Positions 1-5,812 of a DNA stretch of 9,303 bases are shown one piece after another. The notes beneath the pieces are model-generated. The model worked only from the letters and a program-made list of their open reading frames with translations. It had not been told where the DNA came from and searched no databases. The position numbers and the translations under genes are program-made. The stretch is from UMGS1933 sp045593405. GTDB lineage: Bacteria; Bacillota; Clostridia; TANB77; CAG-508. Where the stretch lies: positions 1-9,303 of the forward strand of contig JAZNWN010000013.1 of NCBI GenBank assembly GCA_045593405.1, given 5' to 3'. Every line of letters starts with the position of its first letter. Position 1 is the stretch's first letter.

Positions 1-110
1 AATAAATTAAATTAATTTAATTAAGAATAAATAATAAAAAACAAGAATCTAAACACCAAAAACCAAACACACAAATATAATATATTAAATTTTTTTTATT
101 AGGTGATTTT

Positions 111-970
111 ATGAGTTTAGGTTTGTGTTTGGCACGGAGGAGGAGTAAAAGGAGCTGCACATATTGGAGTTATTAAAGCTTTAGAAGAAGAAAAAATAAA
201 TTTTGAATATATTTCAGGAACATCTTCAGGAAGTATTGTAGCTACATTATATGCGGTTCGGGTATAGTACAGATGAAATATATAATTTATTTAAAATATA
301 TGCAAAAAAAATAAAATATGTAGATATTAAAAATATTTTAAAATTAATTTATGGATTATTATTTAAAAGAAAAATAATTATTAATGGATTAAATAGTGGA
401 GAGGTAATAGAAAATTTAATTAATGAAAAATGTTCTAAAAAAAACATCAAAAATATTAATCAAATAAAAATGCCATTAGTGATTCCCGCAGTAGATATTT
501 ATTCAGGAAATATTTATTATTTTATGTCTCAAAATAAAAGAAAAGAAATATCAAATAAAACAATATATATAAATGATGCTAGTATAGGTAAAGCCGTAAG
601 AGCAAGCTGTAGTTATCCAATAATTTTTTCTCCATGCAAATATAAAAATACTGAATTAATAGATGGAGGGATAAGAGAAAACATTCCTTGGAAAGAAACT
701 AAACAAGTAGGAGCAGATAAAGTTATTAGTGTTGTTTTTGAAAAAAATATTAGAGAAAAAAAGTGCGATAATATTATAGATATTTTTAGTAACTCATTAA
801 GTATTTTAAATGATGAACTCGCAGAATATGAAATAAATGGGACAGATTTTTTAATAAATATAAAAACTAAAAAAATAGGATTATTAGACATGGAAAAAAT
901 TGATGAATTATATCAGCTAGGATATAATGAAGCAAAAAAACAAATAAAAAAAATAAAATTTATTAAATAA
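111..970 (+). CDS. Patatin-like phospholipase (RssA-type), needs two +1 frameshifts
   Basis: Serine acyl hydrolase of the patatin family, a probable cytoplasmic lipid esterase of unknown substrate. It reads as one 285-residue protein only if C135 and C259 are skipped: 111-134, 136-258, then 260-970. The restored protein has every family mark: the oxyanion glycine run A-GGG-VKG (residues 8-14), the nucleophile motif GTSSG (S38 in G36-G40) and the catalytic Asp in LIDGG (D184). The first shift falls inside the GGG motif and the second 12 residues after the nucleophile Ser, so no unshifted product could be active. Unshifted reading stops at TAA 174-176; after only the first shift it stops at TAG 265-267. 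The start ATG has AGGTGA at 101-106. A TATAAT at 76-81 may be its -10, but I see no good -35. Length and order are normal for the family. The remaining 237 codons carry no other damage, which argues against an old pseudogene. The family call is firm; the decoding is inferred. Confidence 0.8.
135..138 (+). other. In-frame CGG(A) +1 frameshift site 1 (patatin gene)
   Basis: The codons run TTG GCA, then C135, then GGA GGA GGA GTA AAA. Skipping C135 gives L-A-G-G-G-V-K, the conserved patatin oxyanion-hole motif. Without the skip the ribosome reads CGG AGG AGG AGT and stops at 174-176. The site carries an AGGAGG run just downstream, which could pair with the anti-Shine-Dalgarno of 16S rRNA and slow the ribosome; that effect is only a guess. 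Confidence 0.75.
259..262 (+). other. In-frame CGG(G) +1 frameshift site 2 (patatin gene)
   Basis: The codons run TAT GCG GTT, then C259, then GGG TAT AGT ACA. Skipping C259 gives Y-A-V-G-Y-S-T, where a glycine after the helix that follows the nucleophile Ser is typical of the family. Without the skip a TAG stop comes two codons after the CGG, at 265-267. Confidence 0.75.
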
Positions 971-1045
971 AAAATTAAATGTTCTAAAACTTCTTGATAA
1001 ATAATATTATTAAAAAAATATTATTTAGACAAGGAGTTTTTTTAT

Positions 1046-1606
1046 ATGAAGGGTAAAAAGATATTAATGTTTATTGGAATTATTTTAGGATTAATATTAG
1101 TGATAGCTTTAGGCTGGTTGGTTAGTATAAATAAAAATGCTGGAGGAAATGTAATTAATGAAATTGTACCAGAAGAAGAAATAAGCGGTGAACAATTAAG
1201 ACAAACAATAATAACACTATATTTTATGGATAAGGAAAAAGGAGGGTTAGAACCAGAAGCAAGACAAATAGATGCACGAATTCTTTTAGAGAATCCATAT
1301 AAAGTTCTTGTCAATATGTTAATTGAAGGACCAAAAAATGAACAACTAATAGGAATAATTCCAGAGGGAACAAAAATAAATAATATAAAATTAAAAGAAG
1401 GAATAGTACATATAGATTTTTCAGAAAATTTTATTAAGGAGCAAGCACTAGGAGAGGAACAAGAAAAAACAATAATTAATTCTATTTTAAAAACACTTGT
1501 AGAATTAAGCGAAGTAAATGGAATAAAAATATTAATAAATGGGGAAGAAAATGAGTGTTTCCCAGATGAAGCAGTAAATTTTAATGAAATATTTTATTTG
1601 GAATAA
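1046..1606 (+). CDS. Membrane-anchored GerMN-domain protein
   Basis: A 186-residue protein with one N-terminal membrane segment (about residues 5-27) and a GerMN domain (about 55-170), so the domain probably lies outside the membrane. GerMN marks visible in order are TLYFMDKE (57-64), MLIEGPKNE (91-99), IPEGTKI (105-111), the strand VHIDFSENF (121-129) and the closing ILING segment near 162-166. The domain is named after the spore germination/sporulation protein GerM of Bacillus; its fold is thought to bind cell wall or partner proteins, and no enzyme activity is known. There is no lipobox cysteine near the membrane segment, so this is an anchored form, unlike lipoprotein GerM. B. subtilis GerM carries two such domains; here there is only one. 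The start is supported by AAGGAG at 1031-1036. It contains one CGA codon read as Arg in A-R-I (residues 77-79). A terminator follows 16 bases after the stop. Confidence 0.85.
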   Translation: MKGKKILMFIGIILGLILVIALGWLVSINKNAGGNVINEIVPEEEISGEQLRQTIITLYFMDKEKGGLEPEARQIDARILLENPYKVLVNMLIEGPKNEQLIGIIPEGTKINNIKLKEGIVHIDFSENFIKEQALGEEQEKTIINSILKTLVELSEVNGIKILINGEENECFPDEAVNFNEIFYLE

Positions 1607-1607
1607 T

Positions 1608-1769
1608 TTATTTAAACCACTTAAAAAGGCAAAGGGCAATTTTTGCCTTTTTTATATTGCATAAAAAATAGTTTACTTCTTTTAAAGATTTTACACAGCA
1701 ATCCTTTCTTTCACCAAAATTAAATTTATTCTTTTTATTTTCTCCACGATAATTTGAAAAATTTTGCAT
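1608..1769 (-). CDS. Doubtful 53-codon ORF, small Cys-containing basic protein
   Basis: ATG at 1769 is preceded on the minus strand by AGGGTGG, five to six bases upstream, a fair ribosome binding site. The product starts MQNFSNYRGENKKN and holds the segment KDCCVKSLKEVNYFL (23-37), an amphipathic helix with a Cys pair of a kind seen in some small spore-coat-like proteins. Against it: the last 15 or so codons run through the terminator stem at 1623-1653, which also works on this strand, so the mRNA might end before the stop codon. I do not recognise the family. Confidence 0.25.
   Translation of the reverse strand: MQNFSNYRGENKKNKFNFGERKDCCVKSLKEVNYFLCNIKKAKIALCLFKWFK
1623..1653 (+). terminator. 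Rho-independent terminator after the GerMN gene
   Basis: Perfect 11-bp stem: AAAAAGGCAAA (1623-1633) pairs with TTTGCCTTTTT (1642-1652) around an 8-base loop, ending in a T run. The A run on the other side makes it usable in both directions. Confidence 0.85.
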
Positions 1770-1804
1770 AATACCACCCTAAATAAAATATATTTATTAA
1801 ATAC

Positions 1805-1880
1805 TGTAGGGGCAGGGTTCCATCCCTGCCCTCAAATGTATTAATTATAAAACAGGTGGGGGAGGAACCCCGCCCCTATA
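1805..1880. repeat. 76-bp palindromic repeat, copy A
   Basis: The ends are TGTAGGGGC (1805-1813) and GCCCCTATA (1872-1880), inverted copies with one mismatch. Inside are two hairpins: GGGCAGGG (1810-1817) with CCCTGCCC (1824-1831), and GGTGGGG (1856-1862) with CCCCGCC (1868-1874), the latter with G-T wobble. It is far more GC-rich than its surroundings. Copies B and C share the outer ends, and copy C has the same 76-bp length, so this looks like a small non-coding mobile or REP/MITE-like family. I see no target-site duplication. Confidence 0.75.
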
Positions 1881-1922
1881 AATTATTATTACCTAGCTAT
1901 TTAATTTTCATTAAATATATTA

Positions 1923-1928
1923 TATAAT
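1923..1928 (+). promoter_or_regulatory. Possible -10 box for trmN6
   Basis: A perfect TATAAT 34 bases before the trmN6 start. The -35 region (about 1900-1906, TTTAATT) is a poor match, so the promoter is only possible. Confidence 0.35.
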
Positions 1929-1961
1929 ATTCTAGTAAAAAATAATTGTTACGGAGATAAT

Positions 1962-2702
1962 ATGAATATAAAGTTAAAAGAAAATGAAAGAATAGATGAT
2001 TTAGAATTTAGAAATTTAAAAATAATACAAAATGAAAAAGAATTTTGTTTTGGAATGGATGCAGTATTATTATCTGATTTTGCAAAAAACATAAAACAGA
2101 ATTCTAAAATTATTGATTTAGGAACAGGTACTGGGATTTTGCCAATATTATTATCAGGAAAAACAGATAATACAAAGATAGTAGGAATAGAAATACAAGA
2201 AAAAATGGCAGAAATGGCAAGCAGAAGCGTAAAATTAAATAATTTAGAAAATAGAATAAAAATAGTAAATGACGATATAAAAAACATCTGTAATTTGTTT
2301 AAAAAAGAAAGCTTTGATGCAGTGGTAACAAATCCTCCATATAAAGAAAATAATACTGGATTAAAAAATGAATATGAAGGAAAAATAATTGCAAGACATG
2401 AAATAAAATGTAATTTAGAAGATATTATTTTAGTAAGTAAAAATCTATTAAAAGACAGAGGATCTCTATATATGGTACATAGACCAGAAAGAATAGTAGA
2501 TATTTGTGAATTACTAAGGAAATATAAAATAGAACCAAAAATAATTAGATTTATTTACCCAAAGGCAGGAAAAGAATCAAATTTAATATTAATTAAAGCA
2601 GTAAAAAGTGCAAGAAAATTTTTAAAAATAGAAAAACCTTTAATTATTTATAAAGATAATGGGGAATATACGGATGAGATTTTTAAAATTTATAATAAAT
2701 AA
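1962..2702 (+). CDS. trmN6: tRNA1(Val) adenine-37 N6-methyltransferase (TrmN6/YabB/YfiC family)
   Basis: A 246-residue SAM-dependent N6-adenine methyltransferase, close to the usual family length. By family it methylates A37 in tRNA(Val), next to the anticodon. Residues 22-40 contain the family lead-in ...FCFGMDAVLLSDF. The SAM-binding motif I is DLGTGTGILP (52-61). The acidic end of the next strand is GIEIQE (75-80). The amino-methyltransferase motif is NPPY (124-127, preceded by VVT). The start at 1962 has GGAG at 1953-1956. The following gene is rsmI, as in Bacillus yabB-yabC; the GIY-YIG gene yazA that lies between them in B. subtilis is absent here, and a palindromic repeat fills the gap. 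Residue R186 is encoded by AGG, showing that AGG is a normal Arg codon here. The family is sure; the exact tRNA target is inferred. Confidence 0.88.
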   Translation: MNIKLKENERIDDLEFRNLKIIQNEKEFCFGMDAVLLSDFAKNIKQNSKIIDLGTGTGILPILLSGKTDNTKIVGIEIQEKMAEMASRSVKLNNLENRIKIVNDDIKNICNLFKKESFDAVVTNPPYKENNTGLKNEYEGKIIARHEIKCNLEDIILVSKNLLKDRGSLYMVHRPERIVDICELLRKYKIEPKIIRFIYPKAGKESNLILIKAVKSARKFLKIEKPLIIYKDNGEYTDEIFKIYNK

Positions 2703-2705
2703 AAA

Positions 2706-2767
2706 TGTAGGGGCGATTTTAATCGCCCGTTCTTCTAAGTGAGGGGAGAACAAGCTAGTCCACTACA
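2706..2767. repeat. Palindromic repeat, copy B (62 bp, degraded right end)
   Basis: Starts with the same TGTAGGGGC as copies A and C (2706-2714) and ends with CACTACA (2761-2767), an imperfect inverted match. It has two hairpins: GGGCGAT (2711-2717) with ATCGCCC (2722-2728), and GTTCT (2729-2733) with AGAAC (2747-2751). It starts three bases after the trmN6 stop and lies between two genes that are probably co-transcribed, so it would be carried in their mRNA. Confidence 0.65.
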
Positions 2768-2797
2768 AATAGTATATAAAAGGAGATATATTAAAAT

Positions 2798-3622
2798 ATG
2801 AACGGAAAATTATATTTAGTTGCAACACCAATTGGAAATTTAGAAGACATTACATTAAGAGCAATAAAGACATTAAAAGAAGTTGATTTAATTGCTGCAG
2901 AAGATACGAGACATACATTAAAATTATTAAATTATTTTGAAATAAAAAAACCATTAATTAGTTATTATAAAGAAATAGAAAAAACAAAATCAGATATTTT
3001 AATAGAAAAATTAAGAGAAGGAAATAATATTGCACTTGTTTCTGATGCAGGGACACCAGGCATTTCTGACCCAGGAGCAGAAGTGGTAAAAAAAGCAATA
3101 GAAAGTAATATAGAGATAGTACCAATTCCTGGAGCATGTGCAGCTATCAATGCTATTATTTCGTCAGGGTTAGATACAAGTGAATTTTATTTTATTGGTT
3201 TTTTACCTGTAAATAAAAAAGAAAAAAAAGAAAAATTAGAAAAAATAAAAAAAATAAATTGTACATTAATTTTTTATGAAGCACCCCATAAATTAATAAA
3301 TACACTAGAAAATATAAAAGAAATTTTAGGAGATAGAAATATTGTTTTGGCTAGGGAAATAACAAAAGTACATGAGGAATTTTTAAGAGGAACTGTTTCT
3401 CAAATACTGGAAGAGTATAAAGAACCAAAAGGAGAATTTGTTATTATGGTAGAAAAATCAAATGAAAATAATGAGGAAAAAGACTTTTTATTAAATTTAA
3501 GTTTGAACGAACACTATAAATATTATGAAAACCAAGGCTTTGAGAAAAAAGAAATAATAAAAAAGATTGCAAAAGATAAAAATAAAAATAAAAATGAAAT
3601 TTATCAATATTTTATAAAATAA
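2798..3622 (+). CDS. rsmI: 16S rRNA (cytidine-1402-2'-O)-methyltransferase RsmI
   Basis: A 274-residue tetrapyrrole-methylase-fold protein that, by family, adds the 2'-O-methyl group to C1402 in the ribosomal P site. The family signatures are all present: LVATPIGNLEDITLRA (7-22), AEDTRHT (34-40), SDAGTPGISDPG (82-93), PIPGACAAINA (109-119), FIGFLP (132-137) and FYEAPHKL (159-166). The C-terminal 50 residues are Lys/Asn/Glu-rich and end close to the usual length of about 280. The start has AGGAG at 2781-2785, spaced 12 bases, rather long but the only good site. It is likely in one transcript with trmN6. It ends in a palindromic terminator shared with the convergent abrB gene, the arrangement also found in Bacillus. 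Confidence 0.93.
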   Translation: MNGKLYLVATPIGNLEDITLRAIKTLKEVDLIAAEDTRHTLKLLNYFEIKKPLISYYKEIEKTKSDILIEKLREGNNIALVSDAGTPGISDPGAEVVKKAIESNIEIVPIPGACAAINAIISSGLDTSEFYFIGFLPVNKKEKKEKLEKIKKINCTLIFYEAPHKLINTLENIKEILGDRNIVLAREITKVHEEFLRGTVSQILEEYKEPKGEFVIMVEKSNENNEEKDFLLNLSLNEHYKYYENQGFEKKEIIKKIAKDKNKNKNEIYQYFIK

Positions 3623-3648
3623 AAAATAAACCCATATGGGTTTATTTT
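3623..3648. terminator. Shared bidirectional terminator between rsmI and abrB
   Basis: Perfect 26-bp palindrome: AAAATAAACCC (3623-3633), ATAT, then GGGTTTATTTT (3638-3648). It starts directly after the rsmI stop and reaches into the abrB stop codon, so it can end both convergent transcripts. Confidence 0.75.
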
Positions 3649-3898
3649 ATTGCTTGTTTGCTAAAGCCTTAGCACATTTTTCACAAATTTGCTTCCCTTG
3701 AAATTCAATTAATTTTTTTGAACTACTACAAAAAATGCAATTTGGTTCATACTTTTTAAGTATAATTGATGTACCATCAACATATATTTCCATAGGATCT
3801 TTTTCAGTTATTCCAAACTTGTTTCTTAACTCAATTGGGATAACAACCCTGCCTAATTCATCTACTCTTCTAATTATTCCAGTTGCTTTCAATAACAT
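3647..3898 (-). CDS. abrB: AbrB-family transition-state regulator with CxxC pairs
   Basis: An 83-residue DNA-binding protein. The N-terminal 50 residues are a classic AbrB/SpoVT swapped-hairpin domain (RRVDELGRVVIPIELR at 10-25, then EIYVDGTSIILKKY at 37-50). B. subtilis AbrB represses many stationary-phase and sporulation genes. Unlike Bacillus AbrB, the C-terminal part is short and holds C54-xx-C57 and C72-xx-C75, which looks like a small zinc-binding knuckle. Start choice: ATG at 3898 sits only two bases from AGGAGG (3901-3906). The TTG at 3890-3892 is eight bases away and would give MKATGIIRRVDELG, a typical family start. Either may be used. Convergent with rsmI, as in Bacillus. Confidence 0.9.
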   Translation of the reverse strand: MLLKATGIIRRVDELGRVVIPIELRNKFGITEKDPMEIYVDGTSIILKKYEPNCIFCSSSKKLIEFQGKQICEKCAKALANKQ

Positions 3899-3944
3899 TA
3901 CCTCCTAAAAAAATACAAAATTCGACATTTGTTCTTGTGAAAAT

Positions 3945-3973
3945 ATAATAACATAAAAAAAACAGACGGTCAA
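3945..3973 (-). promoter_or_regulatory. Sigma-A-type promoter for abrB
   Basis: On the minus strand, TTGACC (3973-3968), a 17-base spacer and TATTAT (3950-3945). It lies 47 bases before the abrB start with nothing else between. The box and spacing match the housekeeping consensus well. Confidence 0.65.
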
Positions 3974-4066
3974 TAAAAATATAGAAAATTTTCCTTTTTT
4001 TGGCAATGTTTAGTAGGGCTTAGAATAATTGAAAGAGTTATAAAATTTTTATTAACTGGGAGAAAA

Positions 4067-4642
4067 ATGTTAAATAAAATTTGGCCAATATTTTTAATTA
4101 TATCATTTATTTATGCGATTTTCACAGGAAGCATGCCAGAGGTTAATAATTCGATTTTTGAATCTACCTCAAGTGCAATAAATTTATGTTTGACTTTAGT
4201 TGGTACAATGTGCCTTTGGTGTGGCATCATAAAGATTGCAATGGAAACTAGAGCGGTTGATTCATTAATAAAATTTTTAAAACCATTCTTAAGAAAACTG
4301 TTTCCGGAAATAAATGAAAATGAAGAAGTTCATAAAGAAATATCTATGAATATAATTGCAAATTTGTTAGGATTAGGAAATGCTGCGACTCCATTGGGGT
4401 TAAAGGCAATGAAAAGCCTTCAAGGAATTAATAAAAATAAGGAAGAGTTATCAAATCCAATGGCAATATTAATTGTTCTTAATACAGCATCAATTCAATT
4501 AATACCAACAACTGTTATTGCAATAAGAACTACTTTGGGTGCTGAAAATCCAACTGAAATGTTAGTGCCCATTTGGGTTGCAACGATTGTCGCAGCAGTT
4601 AGTGCAATACTTGCTGCAAAAATATTTATGAAGAAGTGGTAG
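4067..4642 (+). CDS. spmA: Spore maturation protein A
   Basis: A 191-residue hydrophobic membrane protein of the nucleoside recognition (Gate) domain family, near the usual length of about 196. In Bacillus and Clostridium SpmA and SpmB act together to lower spore core water content, giving heat-resistant spores; a channel or transport role is suspected. Visible: membrane segments at about 5-20, 36-56, 131-152 and 168-187. The most conserved stretch is ANLLGLGNAATPLGLKAM (98-115), and TASIQLIPTTVIAIR (140-154) is also typical. The start has GGGAG at 4058-4062, five bases upstream. spmB follows after six bases, so the two are co-transcribed. I find no convincing sigma-E or sigma-A promoter in 3974-4066. 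Confidence 0.92.
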   Translation: MLNKIWPIFLIISFIYAIFTGSMPEVNNSIFESTSSAINLCLTLVGTMCLWCGIIKIAMETRAVDSLIKFLKPFLRKLFPEINENEEVHKEISMNIIANLLGLGNAATPLGLKAMKSLQGINKNKEELSNPMAILIVLNTASIQLIPTTVIAIRTTLGAENPTEMLVPIWVATIVAAVSAILAAKIFMKKW

Positions 4643-4648
4643 AGGAAT

Positions 4649-5177
4649 ATGAAAATTATAAATTATTTTTCTAACTTAGCGATTCCCCTAATTTTTTTAA
4701 TAATTTTATTTTATGGAATTTCAGAAAAGAAACCAATATTTGATATTTTTATTGAGGGAGCAAAGGAAGGAATAGGAATAGCTGTAAAAATACTTCCCAC
4801 ACTTGTAGGACTATTTGTAGCAATAGGAGCACTTCGAAGCTCTGGAATTTTAGACCTTATAATAGATTTTATTTCTCCAATTACAAATCTTCTTGGTTTT
4901 CCAAAGGAAGTTATGCCTTTGGCTATACTTAGACCAATTTCTCGGAAGCGCATCTCTTGCAATTGGTACAGATATTATAAAAACATATGGAGTAGATAGT
5001 AAAATAGGATTAATTGTAGCAACTATAATGGGTGCAACAGAGACTACACTATATACAATTGCAGTTTATACAAGTATGGTAAAAATAAAAAAAACAAGAT
5101 TTGTACTTTGGGCAGCATTAATAGGAGATTTCATGGGAATATTAGCATCTGTAGTAATTTGGCATATTTTGTCGTAA
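4649..5177 (+). CDS. spmB: Spore maturation protein B, needs one +1 frameshift
   Basis: Partner of SpmA. It reads as one 175-residue protein (family about 178) if C4943 is skipped: codons 1-98 are 4649-4942 and the rest runs 4944-5177. The join gives LRPIS-GSASLAIGTDIIK, the best-conserved SpmB motif, with the glycine encoded by GGA directly after the extra C. Without the skip, reading goes through CGG AAG CGC into 18 unrelated codons and stops at TAG 4997-4999, losing all later conserved parts (GATETTLYTIAVY and the last membrane segments). No ATG with a good ribosome binding site marks the second part as a separate gene. Residue R63 is a CGA codon, so a neighbouring CGN codon is read normally. 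GAGG at 4642-4645 overlaps the end of spmA and serves as the ribosome binding site. Confidence 0.85.
4943..4946 (+). other. In-frame CGG(A) +1 frameshift site 3 (spmB)
   Basis: The codons run CCA ATT TCT, then C4943, then GGA AGC GCA TCT. Skipping C4943 gives P-I-S-G-S-A-S, the SpmB signature. The five bases TCTCGGA and the Ser codon before the CGG are the same as at the murA site. Confidence 0.8.
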
Positions 5178-5185
5178 AAAAATAA

Positions 5186-5214
5186 TTGACAAAATATGGA
5201 AACTATTGTATTAT
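5186..5214 (+). promoter_or_regulatory. Strong sigma-A-type promoter downstream of spmB
   Basis: A perfect TTGACA (5186-5191), a 17-base spacer and TATTAT (5209-5214). It lies nine bases after the spmB stop and points into 600 bases with no clear protein gene, so its product is probably an untranslated RNA. Confidence 0.65.
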
Positions 5215-5220
5215 TTTTAC

Positions 5221-5420
5221 AGAAAAGAAAATTAATATTTTTTATAAAAAGTTATAATTGTTATTGCCTTTGAGATGTTTTCGTTTTAACTGTAACCTTA
5301 AAATAGGTGAAAAGAAAGTTTTTTCAAAATTTTTAGTTTAAAAAATTTCTTGCTAAATTATTAGCAAAAATAAATTTATTTTGGAGATAAAATAAAAATT
5401 TATTTCTTATTATTTTTTTC
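5221..5420 (+). ncRNA. Candidate small RNA of about 200 nt, family unknown
   Basis: Starts at the expected start point of the strong promoter at 5186-5214 and has no sizeable ORF. Possible structure: GCCU with AGGU (near 5264 and 5306) enclosing UUUUAA/UUAAAA; a hairpin UUGCUAA (5350-5356) with UUAGCAA (5361-5367); and an A/U hairpin AAAUAAAUUUAUUUU (about 5368-5382) with AAAAUAAAAAUUUAUUU (5389-5405), followed by a T-rich run that could end transcription. The first bases (AGAAAAGAAAA) can pair loosely with the final T-rich part. I could not match it to 6S, tmRNA, SRP RNA or a known riboswitch. AT-rich DNA folds easily, so the structure is weak evidence. Confidence 0.3.
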
Positions 5421-5489
5421 TATATTCTTTACTGTCAGAAAAATTATTATAAAAATCCAAGTAAAAAGATAATAAAAAAAATCAAATTA

Positions 5490-5518
5490 ATTACATATAG
5501 AGTTTTGTAATTATACTA
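5490..5518 (+). promoter_or_regulatory. Second sigma-A-type promoter in the spmB-walJ gap
   Basis: TTACAT (5490-5495), a 17-base spacer and TACTAT (5513-5518). It is followed within about 20 bases by GGGGAG and a very short ORF. Confidence 0.4.
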
Positions 5519-5539
5519 TAAACTTGTTGGGGAGTATGA

Positions 5540-5572
5540 ATGCGTCGAGAACACATAATTAAATTTGTTTAG
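5540..5572 (+). CDS. Possible ten-codon peptide ORF
   Basis: ATG at 5540 is five bases after GGGGAG (5529-5534) and directly behind the promoter at 5490-5518. It would encode MRREHIIKFV and stop at TAG 5570-5572. Codons 2 and 3 are CGT and CGA. It resembles a leader peptide in size and position, but no gene follows on this strand, only a repeat and a convergent terminator. It could be the remains of a lost gene start or chance. Confidence 0.2.
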   Translation: MRREHIIKFV

Positions 5573-5644
5573 GCTCAATCATGTACACTTACATACACAA
5601 ATAATTATTAAGATAATATATATAAATTAATACGTTTTTTATCT

Positions 5645-5720
5645 TGTAGGGGCATTTTTTAACTTTTGTGGAAAAAGGAGCCCTATTTATGACAAAAGTT
5701 TTTATTTCCCTGCCCCTACA
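5645..5720. repeat. 76-bp palindromic repeat, copy C
   Basis: Perfect terminal inverted repeats TGTAGGGGC (5645-5653) and GCCCCTACA (5712-5720), the same length as copy A. An inner hairpin joins AACTTTTGT (5661-5669) to ACAAAAGTT (5692-5700). The inner sequence differs from copies A and B while the ends are kept, as expected for an element whose ends are what is recognised. No target duplication is seen. Confidence 0.75.
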
Positions 5721-5776
5721 GCCCCCATAAATGATTTTTTGCTTCTAATAAGTTTTATTCTTAGAAATTTTGTTTC

Positions 5777-5812
5777 AAAAAAGAGAATGATTAGGGCATC
5801 ATTCTCTTTTTT
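5777..5812 (-). terminator. Terminator of the murA-walJ operon
   Basis: Perfect 14-bp stem AAAAAAGAGAATGA (5777-5790) with TCATTCTCTTTTTT (5799-5812) around an 8-base loop. It reaches into the walJ stop codon. It is symmetric, so it can also stop transcripts coming from the spmB side. Confidence 0.85.

Noticed and set aside
613..891. 92-codon minus-strand ORF within the patatin gene
   Set aside because: It overlaps the conserved third part of the patatin and has the low-complexity Ile/Ser/Phe make-up of a shadow frame.
999..1026. AT-only inverted repeat before the GerMN gene as a terminator of the patatin gene
   Set aside because: AAATAATATT pairs with AATATTATTT, but it has no G-C pair and no T run, and such repeats are expected by chance in this composition.
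3974..4066. Sigma-E promoter for spmAB
   Set aside because: spmAB is under sigma-E in Bacillus, but I found no -35/-10 pair with suitable spacing; candidates such as TTGGCA at 4000 lack a matching -10.
4893..5177. Second half of spmB as a separate gene starting at ATG 4893
   Set aside because: The first 17 residues of that reading are an off-frame version of SpmB and match nothing; the SpmB sequence starts only at GSAS, right at the CGG.
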